This document shows, piece by piece, positions 35,305 to 44,396 of a stretch of DNA of 64,000 nucleotides. Origin of the DNA: Mesorhizobium sp. M00.F.Ca.ET.216.01.1.1 (GTDB lineage Bacteria; Pseudomonadota; Alphaproteobacteria; Rhizobiales; Rhizobiaceae); contig NZ_SADR02000006.1 in NCBI RefSeq assembly GCF_004010325.2, forward strand, positions 62,001 through 126,000. Direction: 5' to 3'. The first letter of the stretch is position 1. Every line of letters begins with the position of its first letter. The translations under genes were made by a program, and so were the position numbers. The notes beneath the pieces are model-generated. The model did no database searches and was not told where the DNA came from. It saw only the letters and a list, made by a program, of their open reading frames with translations.

Positions 35305-35327
35305 CTGCAAGAACCCTTTCATCGGTA

Positions 35328-35732
35328 TCAGGCGACCAGCGCATCCAGTTCCGGCAACAGGACGACGCTTTCCTGTTCGTTGGGGTCGGTGCGGGCAATG
35401 ACCGCGGAGGCGGGGCTGCCGCTCAGATTGGCCGGCAGATGCGGCACGCCGGCCGGGATATAGAAAAGGTCGCCGGCTTTGACGACGATGTGCTGCTCAA
35501 GTCGGTCGCCATACCAGGTGTGAACTTCGCCGGAGAGTACGAAGATCGCCGTTTCATGGCTTTCATGCATGTGCGCCTTGGCGCGAGCGCCGGGCGGCAT
35601 GGTGAGCAAGTGCATGCAGATGCCGGTAGAGCCGACCGTTTCGGCGGCGATGCCGGCGAAATAGCTCAGTCCCTGCTTGCCTTCATAAGAGCTTGCGGGG
35701 CGGATAAGATGACAAGTGGGTTTGGGCGACAT
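35328..35732 (-). CDS. Cupin domain protein
   Basis: 134 residues with a single cupin barrel. Metal-binding His-type pattern is seen in GARAKAHMHESHETAIFVLS and the second motif in YIPAGVPHLPANLS. No enzyme class can be assigned; small cupins of this type often bind a metal or a small ligand. It lies opposite to the surrounding pathway genes, convergent with the small exported protein and divergent from the ABC importer, with ~130 bases between. Confidence 0.85.
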   Translation of the reverse strand: MSPKPTCHLIRPASSYEGKQGLSYFAGIAAETVGSTGICMHLLTMPPGARAKAHMHESHETAIFVLSGEVHTWYGDRLEQHIVVKAGDLFYIPAGVPHLPANLSGSPASAVIARTDPNEQESVVLLPELDALVA

Positions 35733-35863
35733 CGGGCGAACTCCGGGCGTCGATCGAGTGGGACATAAGCGAGTAGGACTGGGCGAGTGGAAAGCAGCAT
35801 TGTGGCAAAAGCAACCGGATTCTGGCCGGCGCGGCAGCGGCGCGAAAAGGCAGGCCGCGGCCT

Positions 35864-36655
35864 ATGACAGGACAGTCGCCAGCCGTCGTTTCGGCAAGCA
35901 AGCTCGGCCTGACCTTCCAGACCAGTGACGGTCCGGTGCAGGCGCTGTCCGATGTCGACCTGACCATCGGCAAGGGCGAATTCGTGTCCTTCATCGGGCC
36001 ATCTGGTTGCGGCAAGACGACCTTGCTGCGCGTCATTGCCGATCTGGAGAAGCCGACATCGGGGACCATCTCGGTCAACGGGATGACGCCTGAGAAGGCG
36101 CGTGAAAACCGTGCCTATGGCTATGTCTTCCAGGCGGCTGCCCTGTTCCCGTGGCGCACGATCGAACGCAATGTGGCGCTGCCACTGGAGGTCATCGGCC
36201 TGTCCAGGGCGGAACAGACGGCGCGCATCAAGCGCACGCTCGACCTCGTCAACCTGTCGGGCTTCGAAAAGAAATATCCCTGGCAGCTTTCCGGCGGCAT
36301 GCAGCAGCGTGCCTCGATCGCACGCGCGCTGGCCTTCGATGCCGACCTGCTGCTGATGGACGAGCCGTTCGGCGCGCTCGACGAGATCGTCCGCGACCAT
36401 CTCAACGAACAGCTTCTGGAACTGTGGGAGCGGACCAACAAGACCATCTGCTTCGTCACCCATTCGATTCCCGAGGCGGTCTATCTGTCGACGCGCATCG
36501 TCGTCATGTCGCCGCGTCCGGGCCGCGTCAGCGACGTCATCTCCTCGACGCTGCCGAAGAAGCGGCCGCTCGATATCCGCGAGACGCCGGAGTTCCTGGC
36601 AATCGCGGCGCGCGTGCGCGACGGTTTGCGCGCCGGCCATTCCTACGAGGATTGA
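35864..36655 (+). CDS. ABC transporter ATP-binding protein (nitrate/taurine/pyrimidine type)
   Basis: 263 residues, one ABC domain of the SsuB/TauB/ThiZ group. Walker A GPSGCGKTTLLRV near residues 45-57, signature LSGGMQQRASIARAL, Walker B LLLMDEPFGALD. First gene of a four-gene importer: ATPase, two permeases, binding protein. Placement after the pyrimidine genes suggests uptake of a pyrimidine or its breakdown product (as for ThiXYZ-like systems that take formyl-aminopyrimidines), but the ligand is not determined by sequence. Confidence 0.92.
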   Translation: MTGQSPAVVSASKLGLTFQTSDGPVQALSDVDLTIGKGEFVSFIGPSGCGKTTLLRVIADLEKPTSGTISVNGMTPEKARENRAYGYVFQAAALFPWRTIERNVALPLEVIGLSRAEQTARIKRTLDLVNLSGFEKKYPWQLSGGMQQRASIARALAFDADLLLMDEPFGALDEIVRDHLNEQLLELWERTNKTICFVTHSIPEAVYLSTRIVVMSPRPGRVSDVISSTLPKKRPLDIRETPEFLAIAARVRDGLRAGHSYED

Positions 36656-36658
36656 GGC

Positions 36659-37537
36659 GTGGACTCCTTTCGCGACAAGATCGTTCCGGTGACCTCGATC
36701 CTCGCAGGCGTGGTGGTCGTCTGGTATCTCTTCGCCGTCATCCTCAACACACCGTTCCAGCGCGATCTCGACCGCCGCGCCAACGCGACGCCCAGCGTCG
36801 TCGAATTCATCGGAAAGACGCTGGCGCAGCCGAAGCCGACGCTGCCGGCGCCGCATCAGGTGGCGGTGAATTTCTTCGAGAACACCTTCCTGCGCAGCGT
36901 CACCAGCAGCCGCAGCCTGGTCTACAACGCCTGGGTGACGCTGTCCTCGACGCTGCTCGGCTTCGCTTTCGGCACCGCGCTCGGCATCGTCATTGCCATC
37001 GGCATCGTGCATGTGGCGACGCTCGACCGCAGCCTGATGCCGTGGATCATCGCCTCGCAGACCATTCCGATCCTGGCGGTGGCGCCGATGATCATCGTCG
37101 TGCTGGCAGCGATCGGCGTCACCGGGCTGATCCCGAAAGCGCTGATCTCGACCTATCTATCGTTCTTCCCGGTGGCCGTCGGCATGGTCAAGGGGCTGCG
37201 CTCGCCGGAGCTCACTCATCTCGACCTGATGCACACCTACAATGCCAGCGGCTCGCAGACCTTCTGGAAATTGCGGGTACCGGCTTCAGTGCCGTTCCTG
37301 TTCACGTCGATGAAGGTGGCGGTGGCCGCCAGCCTGGTTGGCGCCATTGTCGGCGAGCTGCCGACCGGTGCGGTTGCCGGCATCGGCGCCAAGCTGCTCG
37401 CCGGCGCCTATTACAGCCAGACCATCGACATCTGGTCGGCGCTGATTGCCGGCTCGGTGGTGGCGGCACTGCTGGTGATGGTGGTCGGCATTGCCGGGCG
37501 CATCGTCGACCGCGCCATGGGCGGGAGGCCGGCATGA
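36659..37537 (+). CDS. ABC transporter permease 1
   Basis: 292 residues, SsuC/ThiX-like permease with an N-terminal membrane segment (VTSILAGVVVVWYLFAVIL), a periplasmic stretch to about residue 85, then the membrane core with EAA loop LDLMHTYNASGSQTFWKLR. Starts with GTG 36659 three bases after the ATPase stop. Its stop overlaps the start of permease 2 by 4 bases, so the two are probably made in equal amounts and form a heterodimer. Confidence 0.92.
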   Translation: MDSFRDKIVPVTSILAGVVVVWYLFAVILNTPFQRDLDRRANATPSVVEFIGKTLAQPKPTLPAPHQVAVNFFENTFLRSVTSSRSLVYNAWVTLSSTLLGFAFGTALGIVIAIGIVHVATLDRSLMPWIIASQTIPILAVAPMIIVVLAAIGVTGLIPKALISTYLSFFPVAVGMVKGLRSPELTHLDLMHTYNASGSQTFWKLRVPASVPFLFTSMKVAVAASLVGAIVGELPTGAVAGIGAKLLAGAYYSQTIDIWSALIAGSVVAALLVMVVGIAGRIVDRAMGGRPA

Positions 37538-38688
37538 GCTGGCTAAGGCCGTTCTGGCAAGGAGTGCTCGCCATCGCGCTTTGTTCGCTCGCCGGTGTGC
37601 TCGGCGCCATGTCGGCGCCGGAAGCAGCGGCGCTGGCGCAACCGACAGCGAGTTTCAACTATCCCTTTCTCGCGACGAAGGACCTGATTTTCGGACTGTT
37701 GCTGCTGGCAGCGCTTGTCTCGATGACCAAAGTGGCGCCTATCGTCGAAGCCCTGGTGCTGTTCGTCGGCGCGCACTGGGTGGCGTGGCTGTTGATTTCA
37801 GGCATAAACGGCTTCGAAGGCACCGCGCTTGCGCCGTTCTTTCTGCTGCTCGCTGCCGCGTGGCTGCTGGGATGGCGCTGCGTGGCGGTGCTGTCGACAC
37901 TGCGTCCCGCCGCGAACTGGGCGAGCGCTGCGTTGCGGCTGGTCATTCCGGCGATCTTCGGCGCCTGGATCCTGATCATCTGGGAAGCGGCGACGCGCGG
38001 TGCCGGCATCCCTTTCATCCTGTTGCCGCCGCCGAGTGCGATCGGCGCCCGCATCGCCAATTCGCTGCCGGTACTGGCCGCCGACGTGCGGCAGACCATC
38101 TTCAAGGCGGTGATCTTCGGCTATGTGGTGGGAAGCGGCGCCGGCTTCATCGCCGCTATCATGGCCGACCGCGTGCCGTTCCTGCGGCGCGGCCTGCTGC
38201 CAATCGGCAATATGGTCTCGGCGTTGCCGATCATCGGCGTGGCACCGATCATGGTCATGTGGTTCGGTTTCGACTGGCAGTCCAAGGCGGCGGTGGTCAT
38301 CATCATGACCTTCTTCCCGATGCTGGTGAACACGGTCGCCGGCCTTGCCGCCTCCGGCCATATGGAGCGCGACCTGATGCGTACCTATGCGTCGGGCTAC
38401 TGGCAGTTGCTAGTCAAGCTGCGGCTGCCGGCAGCGGCGCCTTTCATCTTCAATGCGCTGAAGATCAATTCGACGCTGGCGCTGATCGGCGCCATCGTTG
38501 CGGAGTTCTTCGGCACGCCGGTGGTCGGCATGGGATTCCGCATTTCGACGGAAGTAGGGCGGATGAACATCGACATGGTCTGGGCCGAAATCGCAGTTGC
38601 AGCACTTGCGGGTTCGGTCTTTTATGGCGTCGTCGCTCTTTTCGAGAGAGCCGTCACGTTTTGGCATCCCTCTGTCCGTGGTGGATAG
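37534..38688 (+). CDS. ABC transporter permease 2 with long membrane N-terminus
   Basis: 384 residues, against ~260 for simple members of this family. The conserved permease core begins near residue 130 (VIPAIFGAWILIIWEAATRG) and has the EAA loop RDLMRTYASGYWQLLVKLRL. The first ~120 residues hold about four further hydrophobic segments (LAIALCSLAGVLGAM, LIFGLLLLAALVSM, IVEALVLFVGAHWVAWLLI, LAPFFLLLAAAWLLGW). Start set at ATG 37534 by overlap with the upstream stop; the open frame continues far upstream only by chance. Followed by the binding protein after 41 bases. Confidence 0.92.
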   Translation: MSWLRPFWQGVLAIALCSLAGVLGAMSAPEAAALAQPTASFNYPFLATKDLIFGLLLLAALVSMTKVAPIVEALVLFVGAHWVAWLLISGINGFEGTALAPFFLLLAAAWLLGWRCVAVLSTLRPAANWASAALRLVIPAIFGAWILIIWEAATRGAGIPFILLPPPSAIGARIANSLPVLAADVRQTIFKAVIFGYVVGSGAGFIAAIMADRVPFLRRGLLPIGNMVSALPIIGVAPIMVMWFGFDWQSKAAVVIIMTFFPMLVNTVAGLAASGHMERDLMRTYASGYWQLLVKLRLPAAAPFIFNALKINSTLALIGAIVAEFFGTPVVGMGFRISTEVGRMNIDMVWAEIAVAALAGSVFYGVVALFERAVTFWHPSVRGG

Positions 38689-38729
38689 GGGCGGTGGGTT
38701 TAAGGGTGCTAACTTCAGAGGGTAAAAAC

Positions 38730-39701
38730 ATGAAAAGACTTGCAATTCCTGTTCTGGCCGGCGCGATGTCGCTTGCCGCGTTTCAGGCGATGGCCGCGGA
38801 CAAGGTGACGCTCCAGCTGAAATGGGTCACGCAGTCCCAGTTTGCCGGCTACTATGTCGCCAAGGCCAAGGGGTTCTATGACGCCGAGGGTCTCGACGTC
38901 GACATCAAGCCCGGCGGTCCCGATATCGCGCCGGAGCAGGTGATCGCCGGCGGCGGCGCAGACGTCATCGTCGACTGGATGGGCGGCGCGCTGGCTGCGC
39001 GCGAGAAGGGCGTGCCGCTGGTCAACATCGCCCAGCCGTTCAAGAAGGCCGGCATGGAGCTGGTTTGTCCGAAGGACGGCCCTATCAAGACCGAAGCCGA
39101 CTTCAAGGGCCATACGCTCGGTGTCTGGTTCTTCGGCAACGAATATCCGTTCTACGCCTGGATGAACAAGCTCGGCCTGAAGACCGATGGCGGCCCGGAT
39201 GGCGTGACCGTGCTGAAGCAGAGCTTCGACGTGCAGCCGCTGATCCAGAAACAGGCGGATTGCATCTCGGTGATGACCTACAACGAGTATTGGCAGCTCA
39301 TCGATGCCGGTTATAAGCCGGAACAGCTGACCGTGTTCAACTACTCGGCCATGGGCAACGACCTGCTCGAAGACGGGCTCTATGCGCTCGAGGACAAGCT
39401 CAAGGACCCGGCCTTCGAGGACAAGATGGTGCGTTTTGTGCGCGCCTCGATGAAGGGCTGGAAATACGCCGTCGACAATTCCGACGAGGCAGCCGGCATC
39501 GTCATGGACAATGGCGGCCAGGACGAGAACCACCAGAAGCGCATGATGGGCGAAGTCGCCAAGCTGATCGACAATGCCGACGGCAAGCTCGATCCGGCGA
39601 CCTACGAGCGCACCGCCAAGGCGCTGCTCGACCAGAAGATCATCGCCAAGGAGCCGACCGGCGCCTACACAACCGCCATTACCGACAAGGCGATCAAATA
39701 G
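38730..39701 (+). CDS. ABC transporter substrate-binding protein (NMT1/THI5-like)
   Basis: 323 residues, periplasmic. Signal peptide MKRLAIPVLAGAMSLAAFQA ending near AMAADK. The domain starts VTLQLKWVTQSQFAGYYVAK, the hallmark of NMT1/ThiY-like proteins. Related proteins bind formyl-aminopyrimidine, nitrate or sulfonates. Given its neighbours, a pyrimidine-like ligand is plausible. Start at ATG 38730 with GAGGG upstream; the open frame extends far upstream but without coding character. A terminator follows, closing the catabolic region. Confidence 0.92.
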   Translation: MKRLAIPVLAGAMSLAAFQAMAADKVTLQLKWVTQSQFAGYYVAKAKGFYDAEGLDVDIKPGGPDIAPEQVIAGGGADVIVDWMGGALAAREKGVPLVNIAQPFKKAGMELVCPKDGPIKTEADFKGHTLGVWFFGNEYPFYAWMNKLGLKTDGGPDGVTVLKQSFDVQPLIQKQADCISVMTYNEYWQLIDAGYKPEQLTVFNYSAMGNDLLEDGLYALEDKLKDPAFEDKMVRFVRASMKGWKYAVDNSDEAAGIVMDNGGQDENHQKRMMGEVAKLIDNADGKLDPATYERTAKALLDQKIIAKEPTGAYTTAITDKAIK

Positions 39702-39735
39702 GGGCGATCAAACAGGCCTGTTTGGCTGCAATTGG

Positions 39736-39763
39736 AAAGGGGGCGGGCGACCGCCCCTTTTTT
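39736..39763 (+). terminator. Terminator after the importer operon
   Basis: GGGGCGG (39740-39746), loop GCGA, CCGCCCC (39751-39757), then six T, with A-T pairs extending the stem. Confidence 0.9.
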
Positions 39764-39868
39764 GCTAGGACGTAAAATAGGCGTTACCGGTGGAAACATC
39801 CGCTTGCACAACCGTTATGCCGGGGCATCCAACTTCAGCGGATGCCGCCCACCACAACGGAGGTTTCC

Positions 39869-40321
39869 ATGCGCATCCAGTCCCTCACGCCGATGCTTTC
39901 GGCACTGGCCATTTCTGCAGCCATGCTCTTTGCTTCACCGGCCTTGGCCGACACCGTGAAGATGACCGCTACGCTCGACGGTGCCCAGCAGAGCCCGCCC
40001 GTCACCACGAAGGGCAAGGGCACTGCCACTTTGCGTTTCAACACCGCCACCAAGAAGCTCCGCTGGACGGTGAGGTATTCCGGTCTCAGCGGGCCGGCGA
40101 CAGCCGCACACATTCACGGCCCGGCAGCAAAGGGTCAAAGCGCCGACCCTGTGGTGCCGTTCGAAGGCAAGCTGAAGAGCCCGATCAAGGGTTCGGCGAC
40201 ATTGACCGATGCCCAGGCCACCGACCTGGAGGCCGGCAAATACTATGTCAACATCCACACTGCGGCCCACGCGGACGGCGAGATCCGCGGCCAGATCGAG
40301 AAGGCGCCGGCGACGATGTAG
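39869..40321 (+). CDS. CHRD domain exported protein
   Basis: 150 residues: a signal peptide (LSALAISAAMLFASPALA, cut before DTVK) followed by one CHRD domain, with TATLDGAQQSPPVTTKGKG at its start, AAHIHGPAAKGQ in the middle and YYVNIHTAAHADGEIRGQI at the end. CHRD domains are named from chordin; bacterial roles are unknown. Start at ATG 39869 with GGAGG 6 bases upstream. Stands alone between two hairpins that share the same 18-base core. Confidence 0.93.
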   Translation: MRIQSLTPMLSALAISAAMLFASPALADTVKMTATLDGAQQSPPVTTKGKGTATLRFNTATKKLRWTVRYSGLSGPATAAHIHGPAAKGQSADPVVPFEGKLKSPIKGSATLTDAQATDLEAGKYYVNIHTAAHADGEIRGQIEKAPATM

Positions 40322-40335
40322 CGCCGGTCATTCCG

Positions 40336-40371
40336 CCGATAGAGGGGGCGGGCGACCGCCCCTTCTATCGG
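40336..40371. terminator. Hairpin between convergent genes (two-way terminator)
   Basis: A 16-bp stem with one mismatch (from CCGATAG to CTATCGG) around loop GCGA. Its inner core is the same 18 bases as the hairpin at 39740-39757. It separates the CHRD gene from the oppositely oriented TPP enzyme gene. Confidence 0.8.
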
Positions 40372-40372
40372 A

Positions 40373-42022
40373 TCATGACTTTTCTCGTATCTGGGTCATG
40401 GTCCGGGTCGGCGTGATGGCCTCGGGGTCGAGCCTGATCTCGACGATCGACGGTTTGCCGCTGGCGCGGGCGCGCTCGAAGGCGGGCGCGAAGTCGGCTG
40501 TCTTCTCCACCGTTTCGCCATGGCCACCATAGGCACGGGCGAGCGCCGCGAAGTCGGGATTGTGCAAATCCGTGGCGACGACACGGCCCGGATATTCGCG
40601 CTCCTGGTGCATGCGGATGGTGCCGTAGATGCCGTTGTTGACGACGATGACGATGATCGGCAGCCCATACTGCACGGCGGTGGCGAATTCCTGCCCGTTC
40701 ATCAGGAAGCAGCCGTCGCCGGCAAAGGCGATGACATCGCGGTCAGGGAAAAGCTCCTTGGCGGCAATCGCCGCCGGCGTGCCGTAGCCCATCGAACCTG
40801 AGGTCGGCGCGCCTTGCGTGGCAAAGCGGCGGAAGCGATGGAAGCGATGCACCCAAGTGGCGTAGTTGCCGGCGCCATTCGTGAGGATAGCATCGTCCGG
40901 CAGCATCTTTTCGAGGTAGTTCATGATCGGCCCCATCTGGACGGAACCTGGACCGGCTTCCGGTGGCGTCGACCAGTCGAGATAGGCGGCATGCAGCTTC
41001 GGTGTCTCGGCCGCCCATGCCGGCGTGCCGGGCGGCTTGCGCCTGGCGAAGGCTTCGACAAAGGCGGAAGGCGAGGCGTTGATCGCCAGTGTCGGCCGGT
41101 AGACGCGGCCGAGCTCGCCGGCGTCGGCATGGACGTGGACCAGCGCCTGGTCGGGGTAGGGGCTCTTCAGCAGCGTATAGTCGGACGAAGGCATTTCGCC
41201 CATGCGACCGCCAACGAGCAGCACAAGGTCGGCCTGTTTGATCGCCGTCGCCAACTTGGGGTTGATGCCGATGCCGACATCGCCGGCATAATTCGGATGG
41301 AGATGATCGAACAGCATCTGGCGACGGAAGGAACAGCCGACCGGCAGCGACCACGCCTCGGCGATGGTTCGCATCCGCGCCACGGCGTCGGCATCCCAGC
41401 GCGTGCCGCCGAGGATGACGAAGGGCCGTTTTGCCTCGCCGAGCAGCTTTTCCAGCGCGTCGAGCTCGGTCTCGCCTGGCCGCGTTTCGACCGGCGTGTG
41501 AGGTAGGGCTGCAGGCGCCTCGACAAGACTTGTCAGCATGTCTTCCGGCAGCGAGATGACGACCGGACCGGGGCGGCCGGACGTCGCCACAGCGAAGGCG
41601 CGCGTGACGAACTCCGGGATACGCGAGGCGTCGTCGATCTCGACCACCCATTTGGCGATATCGCCAAAGAACCTGATGTAGTCGACCTCCTGGAAGGCCT
41701 CGCGTTCCTTGGCGTGGCTGGCGACCTGGCCGATGAACAGGATCACCGGAACCGAATCCTGCATGGCGATGTGGATGCCTGCCGAGGCGTTGGTGGCGCC
41801 GGGGCCGCGGGTGACGAAGCAGATGCCGGGCTTGCCGGTCAGCCGGCCATGGCAATCGGCCATCATCGCGGCACCGCCTTCCTGGCGGCAGACGATGGTG
41901 CGGATCGGCGAATCGTGCAGCGCGTCGAGCACCGCGAGATAGGATTCCCCCGGCACGCAGTAGATGCGGTCGGTGCCGTTCGCTTCGAGCGCATCTACGA
42001 TCAGTTGTCCGCCGGTCTTCAT
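40373..42022 (-). CDS. Thiamine pyrophosphate-dependent enzyme, acetolactate synthase-like
   Basis: 549 residues in the three-domain TPP enzyme layout. The activating Glu is in RQEGGAAMMADCHGRL near residue 48, GPGATNAS follows, and the TPP/Mg motif is FAGDGCFLMNGQEF to VNNGIYGTIRMH near residues 435-470. This subgroup is commonly labelled acetolactate synthase large subunit but often lies outside valine synthesis; no small regulatory subunit gene is next to it. The stop of the CoA-transferase gene overlaps its start by 4 bases, a pairing reminiscent of oxalyl-CoA decarboxylase with formyl-CoA transferase. The true substrate is open. Confidence 0.88.
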   Translation of the reverse strand: MKTGGQLIVDALEANGTDRIYCVPGESYLAVLDALHDSPIRTIVCRQEGGAAMMADCHGRLTGKPGICFVTRGPGATNASAGIHIAMQDSVPVILFIGQVASHAKEREAFQEVDYIRFFGDIAKWVVEIDDASRIPEFVTRAFAVATSGRPGPVVISLPEDMLTSLVEAPAALPHTPVETRPGETELDALEKLLGEAKRPFVILGGTRWDADAVARMRTIAEAWSLPVGCSFRRQMLFDHLHPNYAGDVGIGINPKLATAIKQADLVLLVGGRMGEMPSSDYTLLKSPYPDQALVHVHADAGELGRVYRPTLAINASPSAFVEAFARRKPPGTPAWAAETPKLHAAYLDWSTPPEAGPGSVQMGPIMNYLEKMLPDDAILTNGAGNYATWVHRFHRFRRFATQGAPTSGSMGYGTPAAIAAKELFPDRDVIAFAGDGCFLMNGQEFATAVQYGLPIIVIVVNNGIYGTIRMHQEREYPGRVVATDLHNPDFAALARAYGGHGETVEKTADFAPAFERARASGKPSIVEIRLDPEAITPTRTMTQIREKS

Positions 42023-43194
42023 TTTCCGGACCTCTCCAGTTCGGCAAGGATTTCTTCGGTGTGTTCGCCAAGGCGTGGCGAAGGCCGCTCATAGACGAGC
42101 GGCGTGCCCGACATCACCATCGGCGCCCGCACCGAGGGCAAAAGATTGCCATGGCCATCGTCGAGGTCGAGCCGCATGCCACGCGCGATGGTCTGCGGAT
42201 CAGCGAACATCTGGCCGATGGTGTTGATCGGGCTGGCCGGCACGCCCGCGGCTTCCAGCTTCGCCAGAAGCGGATCGCGATCCAAAGTCTTGAGCGCGTC
42301 GATGATGTGCTCGCGCAACTTCGCCCGGTTGGCGACGCGGGCCGGATTGGTGGCGAAATCGGGGTTCGACGATAAGTCGCCCAGACCGACGGCGGCGCAG
42401 AATTTGACGAACTGGCTGTCATTGCCGACCGCCAGAATGATGTGGCCATCCTTGACCGGCACCACCTCGTAAGGCGCGATGTTCATGTGCGCATTGCCCA
42501 TCTGCACTGGCGATTTGCCGGAAACCAGATAGTTGAGGTTCTGGTTGCCGAGCGCCGAGATCTGGGTGTCGTAGAGCGCCATGTCGATATGCTGGCCCTC
42601 TCCGGTCTCCTCGGCATGGCGAAGCGCTGCCTGGATGGCGATGACCGAATAGAGGCCGGTGAAGACGTCGGAGATGGCGACGCCGGCCTTTTGCGGCTCG
42701 CGGCCGGCCTCGCCCGTGATCGACATCATGCCGGCCATGCCCTGGATGATAAAGTCGTAGCCGGCACGGCTTGCATAAGGTCCATCCTGGCCGAAGCCGG
42801 TGATCGAGCAGTAGACAAGGCGGGGATTGGCCTTGCGCAGGCTGTCGTAATCGAGACCGTATTTCTTCAGGCCGCCGAGCTTGAAGTTCTCGATCAGCAC
42901 ATCTGATGTCGCGACCAGCTTGCGCACCGTCTCGGCACCCTCGGGCGTCGAGAAGTCGATAGCGATGGAGCGCTTGCCGCGATTGCAGGAATGATAATAG
43001 GCGGCCGACAGGTTTTCGCCGTCATGGCTGATGACGAAGGGCGGACCCCATTTGCGGGTGTCGTCGCCGCCATTCGGGCTCTCGACCTTGATGACGTCGG
43101 CGCCGAGATCGGCAAGCAGCTGCCCGGCCCATGGCCCGGCAAGGATGCGGGCGAGTTCAATTACGCGGACGCCTTTCAGCGGAGGTTCGGCCAT
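42019..43194 (-). CDS. CaiB/BaiF family CoA-transferase
   Basis: 391 residues, family III CoA-transferase. Typical N-terminus LKGVRVIELARILAGPWAGQ and LADLGADVIKVESPNGGD. The catalytic Asp is expected in GVAISDVFTGLYSVIAIQ at about residue 175. The C-terminus has PSPRLGEHTEEILAEL. Moves CoA between carboxylic acids. It is first in a two-gene operon with the TPP enzyme, overlapping by 4 bases, which suggests activation of an acid to a CoA ester followed by a TPP-dependent step; that link is inference. Confidence 0.92.
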   Translation of the reverse strand: MAEPPLKGVRVIELARILAGPWAGQLLADLGADVIKVESPNGGDDTRKWGPPFVISHDGENLSAAYYHSCNRGKRSIAIDFSTPEGAETVRKLVATSDVLIENFKLGGLKKYGLDYDSLRKANPRLVYCSITGFGQDGPYASRAGYDFIIQGMAGMMSITGEAGREPQKAGVAISDVFTGLYSVIAIQAALRHAEETGEGQHIDMALYDTQISALGNQNLNYLVSGKSPVQMGNAHMNIAPYEVVPVKDGHIILAVGNDSQFVKFCAAVGLGDLSSNPDFATNPARVANRAKLREHIIDALKTLDRDPLLAKLEAAGVPASPINTIGQMFADPQTIARGMRLDLDDGHGNLLPSVRAPMVMSGTPLVYERPSPRLGEHTEEILAELERSGK

Positions 43195-43228
43195 GGATCA
43201 CCGTGATTGGTCGAAAGCGCAGCCTCTA

Positions 43229-44209
43229 TCAATCCCGCATGCTGCTGTCACGGCCCTTGCAATGGGCCAACCGCTGTGACGACTTCAGCACGCCATCAGC
43301 CCAGGACGCGAAATCGTCCATGATGATGTTTCGATTCACCTCGTTCAGGCTTTCGTGGCGGGTCTCGGCGTAAACTTTTGAAACGAGATTCGAAAAGCCC
43401 ATCATGTGCATGCGGCCGGCGAGATGGCTGACAGCCTTGCCGCCGTCGGACGCCGGATCCTTCTCGCCGCCAACCAGGTTGACGAACAAGTCGCGCCGCA
43501 CGCCGGAAAAATTGCGGTTGCTGCCAGCATGAAGAGCCATGCTGACGACGTCCCGCCACATCGACACCGATGCATCCCAGCCGCAAAGCGGATCGGCGAC
43601 ATATTTGTCGACCTCGGCCTCGTCGCGCGACAGCCAGTCGAACAACGTGCGGTGATTGGGCACGGCCTTACCCCAAGCCTGGAAGGTCAGCCTGGGCAGC
43701 ACGCGCGACGGCACGTCTGAGCCAAGCCTCAATCTTTCCCAGGCGAGGATGCCCAGTGCCACCCGGCCGAGCAGGCCGGCCGAGAAATTGCCGTTCCAGA
43801 TCGCGGCGGCATGGACGCGCGCGGAGTGGCGCAGGACAAAATTCAACGCAACCGACGCGCCCAGCGAATGGCCGAATACAATGACCGGCAAGCCCGGCTG
43901 CTCCCTGGCGATGAGGTCGTGGATGGCGCCGACGTCGGCGATGACCTTGGCGCTACCATCCACGTTGGCGAATTTGCCAAGCGGGGCGTCGGGCGCCCTG
44001 GTTGCGCCGTGGCCGCGATGATCGTGGGCGTAGACATGACAGCCACGCTCGGCAAGGAAATCGGCGAAGGCGGCATAGCGCGCGGCGTGTTCGGCCAGCC
44101 CGTGATTGATCTGGACGACGGCGCGCGGGCGGCCGCCGGCATGTCTGACGTAAAGGTTGAGTTCGGCGCCGGTCGACGATTTGACCACGCGCTGTTGGCT
44201 GAATGACAT
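43229..44209 (-). CDS. Alpha/beta hydrolase, monoacylglycerol lipase-like
   Basis: 326 residues. Hydrolase_4 pattern: INHGLAEHAARYAAFADFL at residues ~34-52, HDHRGHGAT near 62, and the nucleophile elbow GHSLGAS with Ser115. The likely catalytic His is in YAETRHESLNEVNR near the C-terminus. Relatives act as lysophospholipases or monoglyceride lipases; substrate uncertain. Start chosen at ATG 44209 with GGAG upstream; a longer in-frame reading to 44524 crosses the divergent RNase T2 gene and is rejected. Confidence 0.9.
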   Translation of the reverse strand: MSFSQQRVVKSSTGAELNLYVRHAGGRPRAVVQINHGLAEHAARYAAFADFLAERGCHVYAHDHRGHGATRAPDAPLGKFANVDGSAKVIADVGAIHDLIAREQPGLPVIVFGHSLGASVALNFVLRHSARVHAAAIWNGNFSAGLLGRVALGILAWERLRLGSDVPSRVLPRLTFQAWGKAVPNHRTLFDWLSRDEAEVDKYVADPLCGWDASVSMWRDVVSMALHAGSNRNFSGVRRDLFVNLVGGEKDPASDGGKAVSHLAGRMHMMGFSNLVSKVYAETRHESLNEVNRNIIMDDFASWADGVLKSSQRLAHCKGRDSSMRD

Positions 44210-44396
44210 TGTCGCTTCGTCTCCAACGCGCTTCTGCGCGTCCGCAGGCGTTGTTTGCGCCGGCGCCGGTTTTGCGTCAATCCGGCACGGACGATTTTGC
44301 GCGGGTGATGTTTTCTTGTCTTTACGGCGCGCGCTATCGCAATTCTGACACGGAGACGACGGCAGTCTCTGCCGCATTTCCAACCGAGGTATTTGC

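Noticed and set aside
36151..37533. Long in-frame extension upstream of permease 2
   Set aside because: It covers the ATPase and permease 1 genes in another frame; the ATG at 37534 with 4-base overlap is the real start.
37491..38729. Long in-frame extension upstream of the NMT1-like binding protein
   Set aside because: It lies inside the permease gene in another frame; the signal peptide begins at 38730.
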